Positions 1-6,532 of a DNA stretch of 32,544 nucleotides are shown piece by piece; the stretch's first letter is position 1, and each line of letters begins with the position of its first letter. The position numbers were made by a program, and so were the translations under genes. The DNA comes from Pseudomonas sp. GTDB taxonomy: Bacteria > Pseudomonadota > Gammaproteobacteria > Pseudomonadales > Pseudomonadaceae. Under the pieces are notes generated by a model that was not told the DNA's origin, did not search any database, and worked only from the letters and a program-made list of their open reading frames with translations. The stretch is taken from contig NZ_JAUYGD010000076.1 in the NCBI RefSeq assembly GCF_030690725.1, positions 1-32,544 on the forward strand, read 5' to 3'.

Positions 1-13
1 CCAGCCACACCTC

Positions 14-262
14 GTGAACTGCGACTGCTCTGTCTGCTGGTCGAAACATCAACTGAGTTTTACAGCGTCCCGCTCGGAACCATGCACCCAGTGCCGCCCC
101 GCGCAAGTATCAAAGGTCGATGGCCGTCTGCTGGTAGTCCCGGCGTCGTACTGCGCCAAACACACGCCCAGCGACCGACCGCCCAGGTATTGGCACGTCT
201 ACAGCGACACGGGCAAACCAACGCCATGCGTGCCACTGCGCGAACCGTTCAATTTGGAGTAA
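14..262 (+). CDS. Cys-rich small inovirus protein (possibly 5' truncated)
   Basis: I do not recognise a named family. The 82-residue product is Cys-rich at its N-terminus (CDCSVC, then CTQC about 20 residues later, then SYCAKH), a spacing that suggests a small zinc-binding fold. It would start at GTG 14, but there is no good ribosome binding site and the frame stays open to the window edge, so the true start may be upstream. It ends 7 bases before the next gene and lies in the early region of the prophage, where Pf phages carry small genes upstream of the ssDNA-binding protein. The coding call rests on the open frame, tight spacing to the next gene and phage context. A regulatory or DNA-binding role is inference only. 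Confidence 0.5.
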   Translation: MNCDCSVCWSKHQLSFTASRSEPCTQCRPAQVSKVDGRLLVVPASYCAKHTPSDRPPRYWHVYSDTGKPTPCVPLREPFNLE

Positions 263-269
263 CCGCCTA

Positions 270-509
270 ATGATCCCGCCACGCCAAACCAATATTGAGG
301 ATAAAGAGCGCCGTTTCTACGTCTGCGCCCCGTCATCGGCCTACTTGGCACTACAGCAAGAGGCAATCCAGCGTGGCACTGATCTTTGGACGCTTGGCGG
401 CTCGGTGCTGGTGTCGTGGATGAATGCGGGCTGCCCTGATTTTGCTCCTGCACAAGAATCTGACTCTATCCCCGCCCCGTCGCCTTCGTCTTCGGTCGCG
501 GACGAATAG
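270..509 (+). CDS. Small inovirus protein, possible ribbon-helix-helix DNA-binding protein
   Basis: This 79-residue protein starts at ATG 270, with GGAG at 256-259 just upstream overlapping the end of the previous gene. Residues about 14-55 follow a ribbon-helix-helix pattern: a short strand (RRFYVCAP), a helix with spaced Leu/Ala (YLALQQEAIQRG), a turn, then a second hydrophobic helix (LGGSVLVSWMNAG). The tail after residue 55 is rich in Pro, Ser and acidic residues and is probably disordered. Its place early in the prophage, before the non-coding region, is where Pf-like phages carry small hypothetical genes. The fold is a reading of the pattern and not a recognised family hit; it could also be a structural or host-interaction protein. 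Confidence 0.55.
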   Translation: MIPPRQTNIEDKERRFYVCAPSSAYLALQQEAIQRGTDLWTLGGSVLVSWMNAGCPDFAPAQESDSIPAPSPSSSVADE

Positions 510-520
510 GAGCCCGACCG

Positions 521-567
521 GTAGGCCGCGCAAGGCCGTAGAGCGTAGCGTGCCTTGCGCGGACTAC
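521..567. repeat. Long stem-loop in phage non-coding region
   Basis: CCGCGCAAGGC at 526-536 pairs perfectly with GCCTTGCGCGG at 552-562. GTAG at 521-524 and CTAC at 564-567 extend the stem past one mismatch. The overlapping segment CGGTAG (519-524) can also pair with CTACCG further downstream, so alternative folds are possible. There is no U-run, so it is not an ordinary terminator. Confidence 0.75.
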
Positions 568-606
568 AGGGCTGGCTACCGTCCGCTGTGACCGAAAGAA
601 GGTGCC

Positions 607-630
607 GGGGTGGGGATAGAACCCCGCCCC
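607..630. repeat. G/C-run stem-loop in phage non-coding region
   Basis: GGGGTGGGG (607-615) pairs with CCCCGCCCC (622-630), with one T-G wobble and a 6-base loop. It is the second hairpin in the series. Confidence 0.7.
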
Positions 631-651
631 CGAGACCGGAGTAGAAGGAAG

Positions 652-692
652 CGCTCTTGATCTGCTTTAAGCGGCCCGGAGGGTCAAGAGCG
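652..692. repeat. 9-bp stem-loop in phage non-coding region
   Basis: CGCTCTTGA (652-660) pairs perfectly with TCAAGAGCG (684-692) across a 23-base loop. It is the third hairpin in the series. Confidence 0.7.
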
Positions 693-819
693 AAAAGGAT
701 CGTTACTCGGCAGGGGCAAGACAAAACAGCTCCATCGTTTTGGCTTGGTGAGCGAAGCGAGTAGAGCCTGACCCGTAAGGGGTCGCCAGCATCAATTGAA
801 TTGATAGTTTGCAAGTTCG

Positions 820-842
820 AAAACGTCATTAACGCTCATTAA
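820..842 (+). promoter_or_regulatory. Shared phage motif, copy 1 (upstream of the ssDNA-binding gene)
   Basis: AAAACG followed by TCATTAACGCTCATTAA (826-842) recurs almost exactly at 5209-5232, just before the replication initiator gene. It contains an internal direct repeat, CATTAA-CGCT-CATTAA. Presence only in front of two replication genes of the same phage suggests a binding site for a phage protein; which protein is unknown. Confidence 0.55.
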
Positions 843-1033
843 TACTATTTCGGTTTTACCGCATGAAAAGTTTTGATAACTGAAAATCGGCTAATTAGCT
901 GAGTTATAAATAGAGCAACGAAACGCCCGAACAATGACAAAGGCCATATATCAGGTCAGAGACCACTTGCGCCAAAAATCATAAAACGGGAAATAAACCG
1001 CGCAATAAGCGCACAACTACAGGAAATAACAGC

Positions 1034-1411
1034 ATGAATGTAATGTTCGCTTCTAACGGTGGTCTGGTTGAACTTTGGGTAACTAAGACCGACACATACA
1101 CCTCCAAAACCACTGGCGAGGTATACGCCAATATTCAAGCCATTGGCCCTATTCCAGAAGGTGCCCGTGGCAACGCCAAAGGCTTTGAAATTACTGAGTA
1201 CTCCTGCGAACCGTCGATTCTGCCAAAGGTAGTTTTTGAAGGTTCCCCAGTGTTCTGCAAGTTCAAATCTGTAGTGCGTCCGACTAAAGACCGCTTCGGC
1301 AACATCACCAACGTGCAAGTGTTGACTGAGTTGGTAGAAGACGCACCTGCACCACGCCAAAACCAGCAACAGCGCCAAGCTGCACCAACTGCTGACGCTG
1401 CCAAGTCCTAA
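1034..1411 (+). CDS. Candidate phage ssDNA-binding protein (pV-like)
   Basis: This 125-residue protein is probably the helix-destabilising protein that coats phage single strands and switches replication to strand export. The call rests mainly on gene order: in Pf phages the ssDNA-binding gene lies between the early small genes and the PfsE and coat genes. The body (residues 1-100) looks all-beta, with many aromatic and Val residues. The last 25 residues are Gln/Ala/Pro-rich and low in complexity, like the flexible tails of ssDNA-binding proteins. An AGGAAA site at 1020-1025 precedes ATG 1034; a second ATG three codons in is possible. No defining catalytic motif exists for the family, so the function is a strong inference and not a direct reading. 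Confidence 0.65.
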   Translation: MNVMFASNGGLVELWVTKTDTYTSKTTGEVYANIQAIGPIPEGARGNAKGFEITEYSCEPSILPKVVFEGSPVFCKFKSVVRPTKDRFGNITNVQVLTELVEDAPAPRQNQQQRQAAPTADAAKS

Positions 1412-1424
1412 GGGGTAGGTCGCC

Positions 1425-1535
1425 ATGTATCGGTATTTGTTTATAGCGGTATTAGCGGGGGCTGCTGGTTATTGCTGGGGGCTTGTTGACGGCGCTCTTT
1501 TGGCTGACCAAGTAGCCGCCACGGCGACCTTTTAA
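1425..1535 (+). CDS. 36-residue membrane microprotein, PfsE-like (superinfection exclusion)
   Basis: This is a short gene of 36 codons starting at ATG 1425 and ending at TAA 1533-1535. AGGGG at 1411-1415 serves as ribosome binding site, and the stop overlaps the next start (TAATG). The product starts MYRYLF, has one hydrophobic segment (residues about 4-21) with a GYCWGLVDG motif, and ends in a short polar and Ala-rich tail. In Pf phages the gene between the ssDNA-binding gene and the coat genes (PA0721 in Pf4) encodes PfsE, about 30 residues long, which binds the pilus protein PilC and blocks infection by further phage. The size, position, Tyr-rich start and W-G-x-x-D-G motif agree with what I recall of PfsE. 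A small pVII/pIX-type coat protein is the alternative. Confidence 0.65.
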   Translation: MYRYLFIAVLAGAAGYCWGLVDGALLADQVAATATF

Positions 1536-1810
1536 TGCTTCCCCTGTGCGTCCACCTCGACCAAGCCACCAGCGCGCTCATAGCAGCAGGCGAGTTCACT
1601 GGTGAATGCACGGGTTACGTACTCATGACGCCTGCCGACTGGGCAGGCTCCATGACGGTGGCGCAGCTCTTCGCCTTCCCTGATCCATTGGTGTTTGCTG
1701 CTGCGTTTACCGCTTCCTTCGGCGCGGTCATTGGCTGCGCCGTCGTAGCTCACGCTGTCGGCTCTGTGGCCGGCTTTTTCGATTCAAAACACGATATACA
1801 GGAACTTTGA
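1535..1810 (+). CDS. Small membrane protein before the major coat gene
   Basis: The product is 91 residues and starts at ATG 1535, overlapping the stop of the previous microprotein by one base, so the two are probably translationally coupled. The N-terminal half has two Cys (positions 5 and 25). Residues about 52-82 form one long hydrophobic segment rich in Ala, Val and Gly, followed by a short charged tail (FDSKHDIQEL). Inoviruses often carry such a one-segment protein right before the major coat gene, and some are minor tip proteins. I cannot name the family. The stop TGA (1808-1810) lies two bases before the coat start. Confidence 0.65.
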   Translation: MLPLCVHLDQATSALIAAGEFTGECTGYVLMTPADWAGSMTVAQLFAFPDPLVFAAAFTASFGAVIGCAVVAHAVGSVAGFFDSKHDIQEL

Positions 1811-1812
1811 CT

Positions 1813-2052
1813 ATGAAAATGCAACAACTGCTCAACCGCGCTGCCGGCCTGACCGTCACTGCAATTGCTGTAACTGCTGCGACTTCCCTGCCTGTCCTTG
1901 CTGCTGACGGCGACATCGACTTCAGCACCATGATCGCCGCTGTTTCCGGTGCCACCGTAATTGCCGCTTTCCTGGGCATGGGTGTCGTCAAACTCGGCCC
2001 CAACTTTGCCAAGTGGGCAATTAACAAGGTCGCCAGCTTCTTCCCTGGTTAA
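1813..2052 (+). CDS. coaB: Major coat protein (pVIII/CoaB-like) precursor
   Basis: This encodes the main capsid subunit, inserted in the inner membrane and then assembled round the phage DNA. The precursor is 79 residues: a 30-residue signal peptide (basic start MKMQQLLNR, hydrophobic core, cleavage after LPVLA) and a mature chain of about 49. The mature chain has an acidic N-terminus (ADGDIDF), a transmembrane helix (about IAAVSGATVIAAFLGMGVV) and a C-terminal Lys-containing segment (KLGPNFAKWAINK) that would face the DNA. This is the classic pVIII layout and close to the 46 residues of Pf1. ATG 1813 is chosen over TTG 1807 because AGGAA at 1800-1804 is well spaced and the shorter form has a normal signal peptide. 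A strong terminator follows directly. Confidence 0.9.
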   Translation: MKMQQLLNRAAGLTVTAIAVTAATSLPVLAADGDIDFSTMIAAVSGATVIAAFLGMGVVKLGPNFAKWAINKVASFFPG

Positions 2053-2073
2053 TTCCAAAACTTTGTTTTACCT

Positions 2074-2100
2074 GGGCACCTTCGGGTGCCCTTTCTTTTC
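2074..2100 (+). terminator. Rho-independent terminator after the major coat gene
   Basis: GGGCACC (2074-2080), loop TTCG, GGTGCCC (2085-2091), then TTTCTTTTC. The UUCG tetraloop makes a very stable hairpin. Filamentous phages typically place a terminator right after gene VIII, giving high coat expression and lower read-through into the minor genes. Confidence 0.9.
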
Positions 2101-2117
2101 GTGGGGTGGGTAATGAT

Positions 2118-3578
2118 ATGGATAGTATTCGCGGCTTTTTTCGGTCTGGCCTGTGGCTCTGTTTCTTGCTATGCGTTTTATCAGTAGCCTCGCACTCTAA
2201 TGCTGCAACTCGTAAGCACGTAACAATGCCAACGGCTCAGTCCGTTGCAACTTCCCCAGGCGCAGGCGTTCCGGTTAAGTCCGGTTCAACATTATCAATC
2301 CCAGGTGCTGCTCAGGGCGAGTACATACCCTTTCAGCCTGGTGATCGTAAAGTACCGTTGAAAGTTATCCCCACAATCGACTATTCAATCCCTCGCACTA
2401 TCGAAGCAACCAAAGGTTTTCTAAAGAACAATGCCGCTTCCATTGTCGTCGGTGGTGTCATCGCTGGAATGGTTGCCGGTTTAGATTGGGTCATGGGCGA
2501 AGGTTCAGAACTTCAAAAAATTGACAATAGCTCTGTCGATTACATCCCGACCGGCTCTGACTCTTATTGGAGTATTTTTGCTAATGTCAAAAAGCCTTCT
2601 GCAAGTTCCGCATGCCAGCATTTTGCCGATGATTTTGCTCGCAATACTTACGGTGCATCTATTACATCGGTTTCAGTCACTAATGTTCGTCCTGGTATAG
2701 ATGCAACTTGTTCAATTAAGTATTCGCAGGGCTCCAGCACAGGTACTTTAGTACCTGTCGCTCACTTCCATGCTGGTTCATGTCCAGCCGGTCTTATCCC
2801 TAGTTCTGACTTTACGTCTTGCATCAACCCCGCTCCCGTACCGGTCACTGAATCTGACTTCTCTTTGATTGATGCCTACGCCAATGCTCAAAACAGTCAA
2901 TGGCACCGCAACCTCCTGAATGAAGCCTGTAATGGCTCTTCACGTTGTTATGACCAGCTTAAAGAGCGCTCCCAGCTTAACGGCCCTACTACTGTTCAGG
3001 GGCCAACTACTACAACGTCTGGCACTTATACAAAGCCTGACGGCACTGTCGGCACAAAGGCAGCCAGCACCACCACAAATTACAAAGTTACATACGGCCC
3101 GACTTACTTTGACTTTTCTAAAACTCAAACAACTATTTGGAATGAAGATGGTCAGCAAGTAGGCGAAGAAACTGTCACTGAGAATGACGACATCGAGGCC
3201 GAAGAACCCGCAGAAAAACCCCAAGAAGAGCAGGTGGCTTCACCTTGTGAGGGTTCAAGCTGTGATGGCCCGGCTTATGAAGACCTTTATTCCCCATCTG
3301 AACTAACCAAAGAGGATCATCTTGATAGTTACTCCGACCGAGTTTCTTCTATCCCCATAATTTCCGCTGTTGGTTCGTTGTTTGATGTATCTATCTCTGC
3401 AGGTGCATGCCCAACCTGGTCTTACAATTCCACCCTCGATCTAGGCATTGCATCTATGCCTATAGACCTAAACTTCGATTATCACTGCTTGCCCTGGTTC
3501 GTCAGCCTCGGCCCCTGGATACAAACAATATTTCTCCTCGGCTGCACTCTCGGCGCTATTCGCATAGGTATTCTCTGA
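2118..3578 (+). CDS. coaA: Adsorption/minor coat protein (pIII/CoaA-like, TspB family C-terminus)
   Basis: This is the probable tip protein that binds the host receptor (type IV pili for Pf phages). From ATG 2118 it has about 486 residues. A signal peptide ends near SHSNA, followed by a Pro/Gly/Thr-containing N-terminal region. The middle has several Cys and a long Thr-rich, then acidic linker (VTENDDIEAEEPAEKPQEE). The C-terminal domain starts around CPTWSYNSTLDLG and ends in a membrane anchor (FVSLGPWIQTIFLLGCTLGAIRIGIL). That C-terminal pattern is the one shared by Pf CoaA and the neisserial TspB family. GTG 2106 is an in-frame alternative start, but the GGGGTGGG at 2103-2110 is better spaced to ATG 2118. 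The stop overlaps the next start (TGATG). Receptor identity cannot be read from the sequence. Confidence 0.85.
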   Translation: MDSIRGFFRSGLWLCFLLCVLSVASHSNAATRKHVTMPTAQSVATSPGAGVPVKSGSTLSIPGAAQGEYIPFQPGDRKVPLKVIPTIDYSIPRTIEATKGFLKNNAASIVVGGVIAGMVAGLDWVMGEGSELQKIDNSSVDYIPTGSDSYWSIFANVKKPSASSACQHFADDFARNTYGASITSVSVTNVRPGIDATCSIKYSQGSSTGTLVPVAHFHAGSCPAGLIPSSDFTSCINPAPVPVTESDFSLIDAYANAQNSQWHRNLLNEACNGSSRCYDQLKERSQLNGPTTVQGPTTTTSGTYTKPDGTVGTKAASTTTNYKVTYGPTYFDFSKTQTTIWNEDGQQVGEETVTENDDIEAEEPAEKPQEEQVASPCEGSSCDGPAYEDLYSPSELTKEDHLDSYSDRVSSIPIISAVGSLFDVSISAGACPTWSYNSTLDLGIASMPIDLNFDYHCLPWFVSLGPWIQTIFLLGCTLGAIRIGIL

Positions 3579-3916
3579 TGATTGCCACCATAGTTAGTTG
3601 GTTTAAAGCGCTGCTTGCCTGGTTTCGTCGTGTCTTCGAATGGCTCAAGGGCATCTTTGAAGACTTTATGGAATTCTTCTTAGACCTTCCCGTTGTAATC
3701 CTTGAGGGAATATTAGACGGCGTCATATATGTCTTGTCTGCCATCCCTGTTCCTGATTTTGTTGAGAGCGCTAGTCTCCAGGGCCTTTTTAATTCTCTTG
3801 GCCCTGACATTCTCTATTTTGTTGACTTCTTTGGTCTGCACTACGGCCTTGCTGTTATCGGCACTGGTGTTGCCTTTCGATTAACTCGTAAAGCTCTGAC
3901 TCTAGGTCAGTGGTAG
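3578..3916 (+). CDS. pVI-like minor coat protein (DUF2523-like)
   Basis: This 112-residue protein starts at ATG 3578, overlapping the stop of the adsorption gene (TGATG) and probably coupled to it. It has an amphipathic, Trp/Phe-rich N-terminal half (WFKALLAWFRRVFEWLKGIFEDFMEFFLDLP), a hydrophobic middle and a C-terminal membrane segment (HYGLAVIGTGVAFRLT) with a basic end. This arrangement and the position between pIII and Zot are typical of the DUF2523/pVI proteins that cap the filament end with pIII. A longer open frame reaches back to 3407, but that part overlaps the adsorption gene in another frame and is not needed. Confidence 0.8.
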   Translation: MIATIVSWFKALLAWFRRVFEWLKGIFEDFMEFFLDLPVVILEGILDGVIYVLSAIPVPDFVESASLQGLFNSLGPDILYFVDFFGLHYGLAVIGTGVAFRLTRKALTLGQW

Positions 3917-3926
3917 GTAGGTCGCT

Positions 3927-5096
3927 ATGATTTTTGGTCATGAGGGTTTGCCTCGTTCTGGTAAGTCGCTTGAAGCAATGCGTTATGTTTGCGATGCCCT
4001 TGCGGCTGGTCGAACTGTTGTTACCAATATTGCAGGTATTAATCATGCTTTCTTTGCATCTCACCTCGGCATTCCAATAGACACAATTAAGCGTCTTTTG
4101 ATTTGTATTGAGCCACCCGAAGGCATGCCAGAAGAGCAGGTGGTGCCCTATGTAAAAGAGCAGTTCTTAAAGCATGTAATTAACGGTTGCCTCTGGTTTT
4201 GGGATGAAATAAATCAGTTTTGGCCCCCTGACCGTCAGCCGCTATCGCCTGATTGGGCTAAGTTTGTAACCGAGCACGGTCATAAAGGCATGGATATTTG
4301 CATTCTCGGGCAGGACTTGTCTGAGCTTCACAAGACCTGGCGCGGTCGATTAGAGCGCTATACGCGATTTACTAAACTCAGCATGAAAGGCAAAGATGAT
4401 AGTTATCACTGGTCTAGCCTGACCAACGTTGGTCGCGGTAAATTCAGGCAAACCGCCCAGGGTGAAAAGAAGTACAACACTGCTTTCTATGGTGCTTATA
4501 AGAGCCATGAGGATGGAACTGAAAACAAAGGCAATCTAAAGGACTCTCGGTTTTCTATTTTCCAGGGAAAGCATAAGTTCTTTGCCGCTGCTTATGTCAT
4601 TGCCCTTTTTTTCGCTGTTTGGCTGATTGCTGATTTTTGGGGCGGTTCTGGTGTTGGTGCTGATGATGTTGAGGTTTCCCCGGCAGTCGCTCAAGCCACT
4701 CCATCCCAGCCTAAGCAACAGCCTGCCGCTCAGGCGCAGCCTCAGCTTGTTCAAGCTCAACAGAGTACGCAGCAATCTGACCCTGAGCCAATCGACTACC
4801 TGGACAAATTCGCACAGAAATTTCAGCCCAGGCTTTCCGCCATTCTCGATCGTAAAAACCTTGAGCCGGGCAAGCCTGCTTTTGATTTCGTGATTGATTT
4901 TCTAGACCCGGCTTACCGGGTCAAAGAGCGCATGAATAGAGCGGACGTGGCGTCCCTCGGTTGGTCTATCGAGCGCAAGCCGTACGGCCTTCTGCTCACT
5001 AAAGACGGTGTTTCTCACGTTATCAGGCCATGGCCCCTGGACAACTTCGGGAAAGCTCCACGCGAGACCATTGCGGGTCTTAAGCCTGCGCCATAG
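3927..5096 (+). CDS. zot: Zot/pI phage assembly ATPase
   Basis: This 389-residue inner-membrane motor drives export and assembly of the filament. Walker A is GLPRSGKS at residues 7-14 and Walker B is LWFWDE ending at D93-E94. A conserved Zot-type QDL motif (DICILGQDLSELH) follows the ATPase core. A single transmembrane segment lies at about residues 216-236 (FFAAAYVIALFFAVWLIADFW). The periplasmic part has a Gln/Ala/Pro-rich linker and a C-terminal domain. The gene follows the pVI-like gene by 10 bases, in the order pVI-pI seen in Pf phages. The name Zot comes from the Vibrio homologue; no toxin role is implied. Its last codons form one arm of an inverted repeat. Confidence 0.93.
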   Translation: MIFGHEGLPRSGKSLEAMRYVCDALAAGRTVVTNIAGINHAFFASHLGIPIDTIKRLLICIEPPEGMPEEQVVPYVKEQFLKHVINGCLWFWDEINQFWPPDRQPLSPDWAKFVTEHGHKGMDICILGQDLSELHKTWRGRLERYTRFTKLSMKGKDDSYHWSSLTNVGRGKFRQTAQGEKKYNTAFYGAYKSHEDGTENKGNLKDSRFSIFQGKHKFFAAAYVIALFFAVWLIADFWGGSGVGADDVEVSPAVAQATPSQPKQQPAAQAQPQLVQAQQSTQQSDPEPIDYLDKFAQKFQPRLSAILDRKNLEPGKPAFDFVIDFLDPAYRVKERMNRADVASLGWSIERKPYGLLLTKDGVSHVIRPWPLDNFGKAPRETIAGLKPAP

Positions 5097-5130
5097 GCCG
5101 TCTGTGCTTGCTCAGCCGGCCTATGGCGCA
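5087..5130. repeat. 14-bp perfect inverted repeat between zot and the replication gene
   Basis: TGCGCCATAGGCCG (5087-5100) pairs perfectly with CGGCCTATGGCGCA (5117-5130) across 16 bases. The left arm includes the zot stop codon. No U-run follows, so it may be an RNA processing or stability element and not a simple terminator. The outer 11 bases, TGCGCCATAGG, occur again at 7584-7594, at the phage/host junction. Confidence 0.85.
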
Positions 5131-5208
5131 GTCTCTATCCGCTTCGTCTGTCTGGCGCTTTACAAGTTAATTCTGACGTCCCTGTAGCACGTCAATAACA
5201 CACATATC

Positions 5209-5232
5209 AAAACGATCATTAACGCTCAATAA
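5209..5232 (+). promoter_or_regulatory. Shared phage motif, copy 2 (in the replication gene leader)
   Basis: AAAACG-A-TCATTAACGCTCAATAA matches the copy at 820-842 except for one inserted base and one substitution. It ends against the ribosome binding site (AAGGGG 5231-5236) of the GTG start at 5243, so a protein bound here, on DNA or on mRNA, could block expression of the replication protein. Confidence 0.6.
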
Positions 5233-5242
5233 GGGGTGTTTC

Positions 5243-6532
5243 GTGGCAAAAGATCAAATCCGGGTTCTGTTTGGTGCTGATGGCGAAGTTACAGAAAGCC
5301 CAAAAGGTCGTTTCTTCTTCGATAGCCATTTGGCCAAGTTCACTGACCTTTCAGCCGTTCGCCTTCTCCGCTGTGGCGTCGATACCGTGCGCCAGCTCTA
5401 CGAGGGTCTCCTTCGTCCTGAGTTGCTGTCTCTTTTCGGTGAAAAGCCCGGCATGGTCGATTTTGCCGGTTACCGCTTCCACGCCTCCCGCGTTGGCCGT
5501 GACAGCGGCTATCAATTCAAGCTCCAGAATGCTGACCTCGGCCTGATTCTGCTGCTCAAGAATTTCAACAAGAAAATCGACGCCATCGGCCCACACCTCA
5601 AAATTGAGGTCTCACCGCATGCTATTGACGCGCATGAACCTGAGCGCCTGCAGGAGCTAATGGATCGCCTCGCCGTTGAGTCCATGTCTAACGTCGCCCC
5701 CAAGCAATGCGCCGTACACCTTGCCCTTGATTTTCAGGGCTGGACGCCACCTGAAGACATCGTCGCATGCATGCACTGTAAGGCTACTGCACAGCGTAGT
5801 TTTGACGGCATCAGCCGCTTCGAGTGGGCTGACAAGTCCGCCACTTATGGTCGTGGCCAATCGTATCTTTTCGGCTCGGCTGGTGCCTGCCAGCTCGGCC
5901 TGTACAACAAAACGCTGCAAGCCAAGGCCATTGATAAACTCGACTGGTGGGAAGGCGTATGGCGTCGCGGTGATAACCCTTTTGACGCTGATGATGCCTG
6001 CAACTATGACCCTGACGCCCCTGTATGGCGTGCTGAGTTCCGCTATCACCACTCCATCGTTAACCAGTTCGCTGCCGGTAGTTGCTCGACCGGTACTGGC
6101 GATTTTATTGAGACGCGAACCTTTGCCGAATTTGCACCGCACCTCGACGGCCTCTGGCGCTATGGCATTAGCCATTTCCGCCTGCTGTCTCGCCCTGGTA
6201 TCAATGACCCGCTCTGGACGCTGATTCGCGATGATGTGACCGTTGAAACGGGTGTTACCTCCCTGTTCGATGAAACCTTCTATAAGCGCCGTTACAAGAC
6301 CGCCACTGGCTTCAGCGGCAAGAATATTGATTTGATGATTGGCAACGCCATCACTCTCGCTGCGCGGCAAGGGTTGGACGCAAAAAAGACTTTTCAGGCT
6401 CTTAAGAGCCTGCCCTTTTGGCCTCTGATTCGCACCTATTACCGTGACAAGGGCATGACCCCTCAAGACGTGCGCGCCATGATCGGTGAGCGATTAGAAG
6501 AACGCATTGTGCGTTGGGGGGTCGCCGTCTAA
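5243..6532 (+). CDS. Phage replication initiation protein (Pf Rep/pII-like)
   Basis: This is the probable rolling-circle initiator, 429 residues. I recognise it by position (between zot and integrase, as PA0727 in Pf4) and overall character, not by a clear nickase motif. Residues about 150-290 form the conserved-looking core (CAVHLALDFQGW, then SYLFGSAGACQLGLYNKTLQA, then PVWRAEFRYHHS), the sort of strand/Asp/Tyr/His pattern seen in Rep_trans-like phage and plasmid initiators. The catalytic Tyr is not assigned. It starts at GTG 5243 with AAGGGG seven bases upstream. The stop overlaps the integrase start (TAATG), so both are probably translated from one message. Confidence 0.8.
   Translation: MAKDQIRVLFGADGEVTESPKGRFFFDSHLAKFTDLSAVRLLRCGVDTVRQLYEGLLRPELLSLFGEKPGMVDFAGYRFHASRVGRDSGYQFKLQNADLGLILLLKNFNKKIDAIGPHLKIEVSPHAIDAHEPERLQELMDRLAVESMSNVAPKQCAVHLALDFQGWTPPEDIVACMHCKATAQRSFDGISRFEWADKSATYGRGQSYLFGSAGACQLGLYNKTLQAKAIDKLDWWEGVWRRGDNPFDADDACNYDPDAPVWRAEFRYHHSIVNQFAAGSCSTGTGDFIETRTFAEFAPHLDGLWRYGISHFRLLSRPGINDPLWTLIRDDVTVETGVTSLFDETFYKRRYKTATGFSGKNIDLMIGNAITLAARQGLDAKKTFQALKSLPFWPLIRTYYRDKGMTPQDVRAMIGERLEERIVRWGVAV

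Larger units (their letters stand above)
510..1033 (+). other. Prophage major non-coding region with stem-loops (candidate origin and packaging region)
   Basis: No convincing gene lies here. The stretch holds a series of inverted repeats (described separately at 521-567, 607-630 and 652-692), a GACCC/GGGTC stem at 770-784, an ATCAATT/AATTGAT palindrome at 791-805 and the perfect palindrome GCTAATTAGC at 890-899. The left part is GC-rich and structured and the right part (about 790-930) is AT-rich. Filamentous phages keep their packaging signal and replication origins in such a hairpin-rich intergenic region, and no other gap in this prophage is as large. The assignment is inference from structure and context; no nick site was identified. 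Confidence 0.5.

Noticed and set aside
17..25. CTGCGACTG, also present near the phage/host junction at about 7574, as a possible attL
   Set aside because: Only nine bases match, the match ends inside a coding frame, and more phage genes are expected to the left, so attL should be outside the window.
934..984. 16-codon ORF MTKAIYQVRDHLRQKS upstream of the ssDNA-binding gene
   Set aside because: No ribosome binding site and no supporting context beyond position; too short to call.
3407..3577. N-terminal extension of the pVI-like gene
   Set aside because: It overlaps the adsorption gene in another frame; ATG 3578 makes the usual TGATG coupling and gives the normal family length.
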